A DNA stretch of 6,523 nt, taken from an uncultured Faecalibacterium sp. GTDB lineage: Bacteria; Bacillota; Clostridia; Oscillospirales; Ruminococcaceae. The notes below the pieces were generated by a model. That model saw only the letters and a list, made by a program, of their open reading frames with translations. It did no database searches and was not told the origin of the DNA. The position numbers were made by a program, and so were the translations under genes. Shown piece by piece: positions 1-4,930 of this stretch. The stretch spans positions 1-6,523 of the forward strand of contig CALDLZ010000085.1 in the NCBI GenBank assembly GCA_937915335.1. The letters are read 5' to 3'. The first letter of the stretch is position 1, and each line of letters opens with the position of its first letter.

Positions 1-272
1 CCGTGCTGTGTGTCTACGTCGACACCCGCATGCGCTCCGTGGACTTCCGAGCCAACCGCGAGATCTACCTCGCTCGCCTGGCCGCTGCCGGTTACGAGCT
101 GTCCGACGTGGTCAAGACCACCGTTCTGCTCAAGGATATTGCGGACTTCGGCGCAATGAATGAGGTTTACGCATCCTACTTCACCGGTGTCTGCCCGGCA
201 CGCAGCGCCTTCCAGGTCGCTGCACTGCCCAAGGGTGCCCGCGTAGAGATCGAGGCCGTCGCGGTCAAATAA
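1..272 (+). CDS. ridA: RidA/YjgF family enamine/imine deaminase, C-terminal part
   Basis: This is the 3' part of a gene whose start lies left of the window; the reading frame (codons from base 3) is open to the edge and stops with TAA at 270-272. RidA proteins are small cytosolic trimers that hydrolyse reactive enamines/imines such as 2-aminoacrylate, released by PLP enzymes, to ketoacid and ammonia. Seen in the sequence: [19 protein letters not shown] and [20 protein letters not shown], which match the conserved second half of the family. The Arg of PARS corresponds to the carboxylate-binding Arg (R105 in E. coli RidA) and the Glu of VEIEA to the catalytic-site Glu (E120). The E. coli Cys after PARS is Ala here. 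The first 25 or so visible residues match the family only weakly. It lies 100 bases upstream of the permease with no clear terminator between, so it may be the first visible gene of that operon. The family call is firm for the C-terminal half. Confidence 0.85.
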   Translation, partial: VLCVYVDTRMRSVDFRANREIYLARLAAAGYELSDVVKTTVLLKDIADFGAMNEVYASYFTGVCPARSAFQVAALPKGARVEIEAVAVK

Positions 273-322
273 GATCCTGCGGTCCCCTGCCGGTTTACTC
301 ACTTTTCCCACAGGTCACAACG

Positions 323-347
323 GACGTTCCCAAAACACTGGGGCGTC
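323..347 (+). other. Imperfect hairpin in the leader of the permease gene
   Basis: GACG at 323-326 pairs with CGTC at 344-347. One T.G wobble (327/343) and a bulged T at 328 connect this to CCC 329-331 pairing with GGG 340-342, around an 8-base loop. No T-tract follows, so it is not a standard terminator. It ends 7 bases before the ribosome binding sequence of the permease. It could be an RNA-stability or processing stem between ridA and the permease, or chance. The rest of 273-372 shows no convincing promoter. Confidence 0.3.
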
Positions 348-354
348 ATTGAAA

Positions 355-361
355 AGAGAGG
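355..361 (+). promoter_or_regulatory. Ribosome binding site of the permease gene
   Basis: The purine run AGAGAGG lies 11 bases before the ATG at 373. It is a slightly long-spaced but reasonable Shine-Dalgarno sequence and supports that start. Confidence 0.55.
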
Positions 362-372
362 TATAAAATATC

Positions 373-1764
373 ATGGAAGAAAAAGGCAAAAAATTAGGCC
401 TATGGAACATTGTTGGTCTGGGCCTTGGCGGTGCCATCGGCACCGGCATCTTCGTGCTGCTGGGTTACGGCATCGCCTACACCGGCCGCTCCATTTCTCT
501 GGTCGTCGCCATCGGTTGCTTCTTCATGCTGTTGGCTTACTGGTATAACTTGGCAATGCCCGCCATGTTCGTGATGAAGGGCGGCGATTACAGCATGAAA
601 GCCATGCTGTTCAACCCGTTTATGAGCGGTGTCAGCGCCTGGATGGTGCTGGTCAACGGTCTGGCTTTTTCCAGTTACTCGGTGGCTCTGGCACAGTATC
701 TGGCCATCGCAGTTCCCGCCTTGCAGAATTATCAATCGGTTGTAGCCTTTGTTGTCACAACGCTCTTCTTCCTAACCACCATCAAGGGTTCCCGCTTCCT
801 CACCATTCTGGAAAACATCGTCACGTTGGTTCTGGTGGCCGCTCTCGCCCTCTTCGTTGCCTTTGGCATCGGCAAGGTCGATTTTGCCAGCACCTTCACC
901 AGTGCTGATGGCGGCTTCTTCCACGGCGGCTTCCCCGGTTTCGTCTCCGCACTGGCCGTCATGGGCTGGGCCTGCCAGGGCACCACGATGGCTCCCGTTT
1001 CCATGGCAGCCGTCACCAAGAACCCCAAGCGTACCATTCCTTTGGGCATCATCGTCATTACCTGCCTGCTGGCTGTGGTCTACGGTGCCATGGGCATCGT
1101 CGCCGGCGGTGTCCTGCCCTACGCTGAAACCGCTGGTCAGAACATCAGCGTGACTGCACAGGCCATCTTCCCCAACGCTCTGTACATCTTTTTTGTAGTC
1201 GGCGGCGGCATTGGTGCCATCGCAAGTTCTCTGCTGGGCGGCCTGGGTATGATGCGTTACCCGTTGATCCAGATTGCAAACGATGGCTGGCTGCCTCCTG
1301 TCTTCAAGAAGGCCGATAAGAACGGTTATCCTTACGTCGTCTATTTGCTGTTCTACGTCATCAGCATTTTCCCCATCATCACCGGCCGCAGCCTGGATGC
1401 CATCGTCTCTCAGGTGATGATCCCCACCATGCTCATCAACATCTACATGAATCTGGCCTGCCTGACCTTGCCCAAGAAGTACCCCGAGCAGTGGGCACAG
1501 CGCAGTATCAAGATGCCCCTGTGGTTCTACAACGTCTGCTGCGTGCTGGGTGCCTTCTGCGCCGGCGTGGTCGCCTACAACCTGTTCAAGGACCTGACCT
1601 TCAATGATGCCGTGTTCGCCGTTGTCATCGTCGTCGTGATGTGCGTACTGAGCATCCTGCGCCTGAAGCAGGGCGCTGTCAAGGCCGAGGATCTGGCCGC
1701 CAAGAAAGAGGAGATCGTCCGTCAGGCCATTGCGGATACCGCTGCTGACGAAGAGACCGCCTGA
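373..1764 (+). CDS. APC-superfamily amino-acid permease
   Basis: A 463-residue integral membrane protein, predicted to import an amino acid or amine through the cytoplasmic membrane by cation symport or exchange. Hydrophobicity read by eye gives about 12 membrane segments (roughly 11-32, 40-60, 85-113, 120-138, 146-168, 185-207, 221-245, 268-292, 320-337, 340-366, 384-404, 411-430), the usual APC number, followed by a charged Lys/Glu-rich cytosolic tail (431-463). Segment 1 carries the glycine-rich GGAIGTGIF, the unwound substrate-binding stretch typical of APC transporters. KNPKRTIPLGI (216-226) matches the family's conserved cytosolic loop (NPxRTIP), and NDGWLPPVF (303-311) matches the A-x-D-G-x-L-P-x-x-F loop after segment 8. 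Substrate cannot be read from the sequence. Its place between a RidA and a MalY-type lyase suggests a sulphur or hydroxy amino acid (cysteine, cystine, cystathionine, methionine or serine). The start is the first ATG of the frame and has a ribosome binding site. Confidence 0.88.
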   Translation: MEEKGKKLGLWNIVGLGLGGAIGTGIFVLLGYGIAYTGRSISLVVAIGCFFMLLAYWYNLAMPAMFVMKGGDYSMKAMLFNPFMSGVSAWMVLVNGLAFSSYSVALAQYLAIAVPALQNYQSVVAFVVTTLFFLTTIKGSRFLTILENIVTLVLVAALALFVAFGIGKVDFASTFTSADGGFFHGGFPGFVSALAVMGWACQGTTMAPVSMAAVTKNPKRTIPLGIIVITCLLAVVYGAMGIVAGGVLPYAETAGQNISVTAQAIFPNALYIFFVVGGGIGAIASSLLGGLGMMRYPLIQIANDGWLPPVFKKADKNGYPYVVYLLFYVISIFPIITGRSLDAIVSQVMIPTMLINIYMNLACLTLPKKYPEQWAQRSIKMPLWFYNVCCVLGAFCAGVVAYNLFKDLTFNDAVFAVVIVVVMCVLSILRLKQGAVKAEDLAAKKEEIVRQAIADTAADEETA

Positions 1765-1818
1765 TTTTCCACCAAGTTTCACATTGACGTTCAAAATCAT
1801 ACACACATTGTAAGGAAT

Positions 1819-1830
1819 CGGCATTTGCCG
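1819..1830 (+). other. Small hairpin just before the lyase ribosome binding site
   Basis: CGGC (1819-1822), loop ATTT, GCCG (1827-1830): a perfect 4-bp GC stem ending 3 bases before the AAGGAG of the next gene. No T-tract follows. It might modulate translation or mark an mRNA processing point, but a stem this short can arise by chance. The remaining permease-lyase gap (1765-1818) shows no terminator, which favours co-transcription. Confidence 0.25.
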
Positions 1831-1833
1831 GAA

Positions 1834-1839
1834 AAGGAG
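1834..1839 (+). promoter_or_regulatory. Ribosome binding site of the lyase gene
   Basis: AAGGAG lies 7 bases before the ATG at 1847, the best-spaced Shine-Dalgarno in the left block. It fixes the start of the PLP enzyme. Confidence 0.8.
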
Positions 1840-1846
1840 AATTCTT

Positions 1847-3067
1847 ATGAAGTACGATTTCACTTCCATCATGGACCGCCACGGTAAGGACGCTACCGCA
1901 ATCGATGGTCTGGGGTCCATGCCCGGTTTCACCCCCGACCTGCCCAAGGAAGGCTATGATGCCATCCCCATGTGGGTGGCTGACATGAACTTTCCCACCG
2001 TACCCACCATCCCCGAGGCCATCATTGAGCGCGCAAAGCACCCCGCTTATGGTTACTTCCAGCCCACCGATGAGTATTTCAACTCCATCATCAAGTGGCA
2101 CGAGACCCGTAACGATGTCAAGGGTCTGACCAAAGAGTGCATCGGCTACGAAAACGGCGTTCTGGGCGGTGTTGTATCTGCACTGACCTGCTATGCCGCC
2201 CCCGGCGATGCCGTGCTGCTGCACAGCCCCACCTACATCGGCTTCACCATGTGCATTGAGAACAACGGTTACAAAATCGTCCACAGCCCGCTGGTCAAGG
2301 ACGAGAACGGCATCTGGCGGATGGACTACGAGGACATGGATGCCAAGATCAAGGCAAATCACATCCATGTTGCCGTGTTCTGCAGCCCCCACAACCCCTG
2401 CGGCCGTGTCTGGGAGCGCTGGGAGATCGAGAAGGCCATGGAAGTTTACAAGGCCAATGACTGTATCGTGATCTCCGACGAGATCTGGTCTGATATCATC
2501 CTTGAGGGTCACAAGCACATTCCCACCCAGTCTGTCAGCGAGGATGCCCGGATGCGTACCGTCGCCGTCTACGCCCCCTCCAAGACCTTCAACCTGGCCG
2601 GCCTGGTAGGCAGCTACCACATCATCTACAACCCCACCATCCGTGACCGCGTGGTTGCCAAGAGCTCCAAGCCCCACTACAACGACATGAACGTTCTGTC
2701 CATGCACGCCCTGATCGGTGCCTACAAGCCCGAGGGCTACGAGTGGGTCGATGAGCTGCGCCAGACCATTACCGGCAATGTGGATTACGCCTGCGACTAC
2801 ATCGAGAAGCACTTTGATGGCGTGACCGTCTCCAAGCCACAGGGCACCTACATGCTGTTCGTGGATTGCACCGAGTGGTGCGAGAAGCACGGCAAGACCA
2901 TTCAGGAACTGGAAAAGGCCTGCTGGAACGTGGGTGTTGCCATCCAGGATGGCCGGATGTTCCACGGCCCCTGCTCCATCCGCATGAACCTGGCTCTGCC
3001 TCTGTCCCGCGTGAAGGAAGCTTTCGACCGTCTGGACAAGCACGTTTTCAATGGCGAGTGGGTGTAA
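1847..3067 (+). CDS. MalY/PatB-type PLP-dependent C-S beta-lyase / aminotransferase
   Basis: A 406-residue cytosolic fold-type I PLP enzyme, near the usual 390-400 of the MalY/PatB branch. Members cleave the C-S bond of cystathionine, cysteine or cysteine S-conjugates to a thiol (or H2S), pyruvate and ammonia via 2-aminoacrylate; some also act as transaminases. Seen: the N-terminal PMWVADMNFP (41-50) and HPAYGYF (65-71) typical of this branch; SPTY (127-130) for the cofactor-stacking Tyr; SPHNPCGRVW (180-189) with the PLP-contacting Asn183; SDEIWSDI (210-217) with Asp211 for the pyridine nitrogen; APSKTFNLAGL (243-253) with Lys246 as the Schiff-base lysine; and SIRMNLALP (377-385) with Arg379 for the substrate carboxylate. 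All key residues are intact, so it should be active. It follows the permease by 82 bases and ends 3 bases before the peroxiredoxin-like gene. Lyase activity is the more likely role given this cluster, but an aminotransferase with another substrate is not excluded. Confidence 0.92.
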   Translation: MKYDFTSIMDRHGKDATAIDGLGSMPGFTPDLPKEGYDAIPMWVADMNFPTVPTIPEAIIERAKHPAYGYFQPTDEYFNSIIKWHETRNDVKGLTKECIGYENGVLGGVVSALTCYAAPGDAVLLHSPTYIGFTMCIENNGYKIVHSPLVKDENGIWRMDYEDMDAKIKANHIHVAVFCSPHNPCGRVWERWEIEKAMEVYKANDCIVISDEIWSDIILEGHKHIPTQSVSEDARMRTVAVYAPSKTFNLAGLVGSYHIIYNPTIRDRVVAKSSKPHYNDMNVLSMHALIGAYKPEGYEWVDELRQTITGNVDYACDYIEKHFDGVTVSKPQGTYMLFVDCTEWCEKHGKTIQELEKACWNVGVAIQDGRMFHGPCSIRMNLALPLSRVKEAFDRLDKHVFNGEWV

Positions 3068-3070
3068 GCC

Positions 3071-3631
3071 ATGGCTGCTGAAACGACTGCTGCCCGCCTG
3101 ACGGTGGGCGAGGTAATGCCCGACTTCACTTATGACACGCCTTTTGCTGCCGGTCTGGATCTGGCCGACACGGTGCAAAAGACCCCGAAAACGGCTCTGC
3201 TCTTCCTGCGCTATTACGGCTGCACCCTCTGCCAGTACGATATCCATCAGCTGGCCGAGAATTACCACCAGATCACGGATGTGGGCGGTCAGGTCATCGT
3301 TGTCCTGCAGTCCGACCCTGCCGGTCTGGCAAAGGAGCTGCAGCCCGACACCTTCCCCTTCTCCATCCTCTGCGACCCGAAGGCCTCCCTCTATGAGCGC
3401 TTCGGCATCCAGCCAGCGGCTTCCATGGCCAAGATGGCTGATGCCGGCACAATGGTGAAGATCGCCAAGGCCACGGCCGCCGGGTACAAGCATGGCGCCT
3501 ACGAAGGCAATGAGCTGCAGCTGCCCGCTTGCTTTGTGGTGGACAAGGATCGGAAGATCCTGTACGCCCACTATGGCAAGAGCGCCGGGGACACCCCGGA
3601 TGCCCGCACCCTGGCAGAGCTGCTGAAGTGA
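3071..3631 (+). CDS. Peroxiredoxin-like (AhpC/TSA, thioredoxin-fold) protein
   Basis: A 186-residue soluble protein without signal peptide. It shows the AhpC/TSA layout: VGEVMPDFTYDTP (12-24); strand TALLFLRYYG followed by C51-T-L-C54; QVIVVLQSD (74-82); FPFSILCDPKASLYERFGI (95-113), the conserved peroxiredoxin segment in which the partner loop D-P-x-x-x-x-Y-x-x-F/Y-G-I is clear; and ACFVVDKDRKILYAHYGKSAGDTPD (153-177). The RxxGCxxC active site differs from classical peroxiredoxins (PxxxTxxC) and resembles the poorly characterised PRX-like proteins, where both cysteines of a CxxC may be redox active. Cys101 and Cys154 are further candidates for a resolving cysteine. The ATG sits 3 bases after the lyase stop with only a weak GAGTGGG upstream, so translation is probably coupled to the lyase. 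Likely a thiol peroxidase or thiol-disulfide reductase serving the thiols produced next door; the exact reaction is unknown. The gene ends at TGA 3629-3631, before a strong terminator. Confidence 0.82.
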   Translation: MAAETTAARLTVGEVMPDFTYDTPFAAGLDLADTVQKTPKTALLFLRYYGCTLCQYDIHQLAENYHQITDVGGQVIVVLQSDPAGLAKELQPDTFPFSILCDPKASLYERFGIQPAASMAKMADAGTMVKIAKATAAGYKHGAYEGNELQLPACFVVDKDRKILYAHYGKSAGDTPDARTLAELLK

Positions 3632-3691
3632 TCCTTCTGACATTTTCTCCTTTTCTACCAGCATAAACCTCCTAAACCCTCTTCTAAAAGA

Positions 3692-3732
3692 CAAACGCCG
3701 CATGGCTCGTTGGGGAGCTCATGCGGCGTTTG
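3692..3732. terminator. Bidirectional intrinsic terminator between convergent genes
   Basis: A perfect 13-bp inverted repeat, CAAACGCCGCATG (3692-3704) with CATGCGGCGTTTG (3720-3732). After a single bulged T (3719) it extends by GCTC (3705-3708) pairing with GAGC (3715-3718), around a 6-base loop. On the + strand it is followed by a T-rich stretch (CCTTTATTTAT); on the - strand by GTCTTTTAG. It lies between the end of the peroxiredoxin-like gene and the end of the convergent epimerase gene, so it can stop transcripts from both sides. Confidence 0.88.
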
Positions 3733-3767
3733 CCTTTATTTATCATAAGAAAAAGCAGGGTTCAGGC

Positions 3768-4649
3768 TCAGACCTTCTCGATGGTGATGCTCCACTCGCT
3801 GGTCAGGGCCTCATCAGGCTCCAGCACCTCATGCTTACCCTCTTCGTTCACACTGTTTGCCCAGCCATTCCAGGGCTCCATGCAGACGAAGTTCTCCGCA
3901 TCCTGCTGCCACAGCACGCCATTGGTGAAGCTCTCGTCGGCATCCACAGTAACCTTGTGGCCATTGCCCTTATCGGTAAAGGTCATGGGGAACTGCACGC
4001 CGGTCAGCAGACGGATGGAGTTATCTGCGCCTTCCTTGCGGGTCAGGCTGATCTTTGCGGGCGCGGCGGGCTGCTCACCCTTAGCATCCTCAGAGCAGGT
4101 AGCGCACTTGATGTCAAAATCGACATTCTGCAGCTCACTGGTCACAAAATAGGGGTGATAACCAAAGCTGAAGGGCATCGGGACATCGCCCTCATTGATG
4201 ACGGTCATGCTCAGGGTGGCGGTGTTGCCCTCCAGATTATAGTTCATCAGGACGGTGAAATCAAAGGGATAGAGGAACTTGGTCAGCGGGGTGGACTCGA
4301 GGATCAGGGTCACGCCATCGGGGCCGACACTCTCGACCTCCCAGGGGCACAGGTCGGCAAAGCCGTGGATCTCCATGGGGTAGGCCTGGCCGTTGAAGAT
4401 GTGCACGCCGTTATCGGGCTTGCCGCAGCTGGGGAACAGCACGGGGATGCCGAAGCGGGGGCGGTTGCACTCACTGAAGTTGGGGCGGCGGGTCCAGATG
4501 TACTCGTCACCGTCCAGGGTAAAGCCGGTGACCATGCCGCCGCGCTCGGGGGTGATGGTCAGGCTGGTTTTTGCCACAGGGTCGGTGATGACGTACTGCT
4601 CAAAGCAGGAGCCGCCTTCGGTAACATACTGGGTAGTGATCTGGTTCAT
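3768..4649 (-). CDS. Aldose 1-epimerase (mutarotase) family protein
   Basis: A 293-residue cytosolic protein of the galactose-mutarotase-like beta-sandwich superfamily, which interconverts alpha and beta anomers of aldoses or sugar phosphates. Seen: TPERGGMVTGF (33-43) and FGIPVLFPSCG (66-76), the conserved N-terminal sugar-site elements; IHGFAD (94-99) with His95; FSFGYHPYF (160-168) with His165, the likely catalytic acid; and CMEPWNGW (256-263) with Glu258, the likely catalytic base. All three catalytic positions are present. Length is that of the shorter bacterial branch (around 290-300), not the 340-residue GalM, and anomer preference cannot be read off. It is transcribed away from uxaC through a promoter region carrying the same operator-like dyad, so a role in hexuronate or hexuronate-oligomer use is a reasonable inference. 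The start at 4649 is set by a perfect AAGGAGGT 8 bases upstream. Confidence 0.9.
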   Translation of the reverse strand: MNQITTQYVTEGGSCFEQYVITDPVAKTSLTITPERGGMVTGFTLDGDEYIWTRRPNFSECNRPRFGIPVLFPSCGKPDNGVHIFNGQAYPMEIHGFADLCPWEVESVGPDGVTLILESTPLTKFLYPFDFTVLMNYNLEGNTATLSMTVINEGDVPMPFSFGYHPYFVTSELQNVDFDIKCATCSEDAKGEQPAAPAKISLTRKEGADNSIRLLTGVQFPMTFTDKGNGHKVTVDADESFTNGVLWQQDAENFVCMEPWNGWANSVNEEGKHEVLEPDEALTSEWSITIEKV

Positions 4650-4657
4650 GGAATTTT

Positions 4658-4665
4658 ACCTCCTT
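4658..4665 (-). promoter_or_regulatory. Ribosome binding site of the epimerase gene
   Basis: On the - strand AAGGAGGT, essentially the full anti-16S complement, lies 8 bases before the ATG. It implies strong translation and decides the start. Confidence 0.9.
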
Positions 4666-4689
4666 ATATTGTGCCATTTTGCTGGTTCT

Positions 4690-4719
4690 ATTGTAAGCTG
4701 TTGTATACAATTAAGTCAA
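4690..4719 (-). promoter_or_regulatory. Predicted sigma-A promoter of the epimerase gene
   Basis: Read on the - strand: -35 TTGACT (4719-4714), an 18-base spacer, then -10 TACAAT (4695-4690). Both hexamers match the consensus at 5 of 6 positions. The dyad TTGTATACAA lies inside the spacer, so a bound protein would block RNA polymerase. The implied 5' leader is about 35 bases. Confidence 0.65.
4701..4710. promoter_or_regulatory. Operator-like palindrome, copy 1 (epimerase side)
   Basis: TTGTATACAA is a perfect 10-base palindrome. It is close to the t.GTa.tAC.a type of site bound by FadR-subfamily GntR regulators, the group that includes the uronate regulators ExuR and UxuR. It sits between the -35 and -10 of the epimerase promoter. 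The regulator gene is not in the window. Confidence 0.65.
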
Positions 4720-4814
4720 GTGGTTTTTACCAGATTTTCAGCCCTTGCCTGATACATTTTATAAATTCCAGCGTTTTTTACAAGGAAAAGTCTGAAATTT
4801 TGGCGTTTTTTCAG

Positions 4815-4824
4815 TTGTATACAT
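4815..4824. promoter_or_regulatory. Operator-like palindrome, copy 2 (uxaC side)
   Basis: TTGTATACAT matches copy 1 at 9 of 10 bases and overlaps the -35 hexamer of the predicted uxaC promoter. Its centre is 114 bases from that of copy 1, close to 11 helical turns, so looping between the two sites is possible but unproven. Confidence 0.62.
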
Positions 4825-4843
4825 TTCACTTTTCCGCTATACT
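4815..4843 (+). promoter_or_regulatory. Predicted sigma-A promoter of uxaC
   Basis: -35 TTGTAT (4815-4820), a 17-base spacer, and -10 TATACT (4838-4843). The -10 matches consensus at 5 of 6 positions; the -35 is weaker (TTG only) and coincides with the operator-like dyad. Transcription would start near 4850, giving a leader of about 80 bases. The AT-rich stretch 4720-4814 between the two promoters shows no gene. Confidence 0.62.
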
Positions 4844-4851
4844 AAAGATAG

Positions 4852-4893
4852 ACTTGGCATACCCTGTGCGGGCGTGTTGAAGATAACCCAAGT
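4852..4893 (+). other. Possible stem-loop in the uxaC leader
   Basis: ACTTGG (4852-4857) can pair with CCAAGT (4888-4893), enclosing CCC (4862-4864), which can pair with GGG (4870-4872). It begins at the predicted transcript start and could stabilise the 5' end. No known riboswitch is recognised; the pairing is short and may be chance. Confidence 0.25.
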
Positions 4894-4914
4894 ATCCGAA
4901 TTTATTCCGAAAGA

Positions 4915-4921
4915 AAAGGAG
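4915..4921 (+). promoter_or_regulatory. Ribosome binding site of uxaC
   Basis: AAAGGAG lies 9 bases before the ATG at 4931. It selects that ATG over the in-frame GTG at 4874. Confidence 0.82.
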
Positions 4922-4930
4922 TTTCACCCC

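Noticed and set aside
1784..1813. Possible promoter before the lyase (TTGACG, 18 bases, TTGTAA)
   Set aside because: The -35 is good, but the -10 matches consensus poorly and spacing is not ideal. An internal promoter cannot be excluded but is not supported.
772..1947. 391-codon open frame on the - strand opposite the permease
   Set aside because: Antisense shadow with an Asp/Gly/His-rich composition; the + strand reads as a typical 12-segment transporter.
1679..3703. Very long open frame (674 codons) on the - strand
   Set aside because: It runs antisense through the whole lyase and peroxiredoxin-like genes and the terminator hairpin. The product is low-complexity (His/Gly/Val/Leu/Asp-rich) without a recognisable domain. 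The opposite-strand proteins have intact catalytic motifs, so this is a shadow of GC-biased codon use.
4770..4786. Possible catabolite-response (cre) element in the epimerase-uxaC region
   Set aside because: The GCGTTTTTTACA stretch recalls one half of a cre site, but the left half and spacing do not fit the consensus.
4792..4814. CTGAAA...TTTCAG inverted repeat upstream of uxaC
   Set aside because: Only 6-bp AT-rich arms around an 11-base loop in an AT-rich region, upstream of the predicted transcript start; likely chance.
3702..4880. 392-codon open frame on the + strand opposite the epimerase
   Set aside because: It begins inside the terminator stem and runs through the divergent promoter region. 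The opposite strand carries a clear epimerase with a perfect ribosome binding site.
4874..4930. In-frame GTG extension of uxaC adding 19 residues
   Set aside because: The strong AAAGGAG at 4915-4921 lies inside the extension and is ideally spaced for ATG 4931. The added residues are not part of the UxaC family, which normally begins close to the MKAFMD start.
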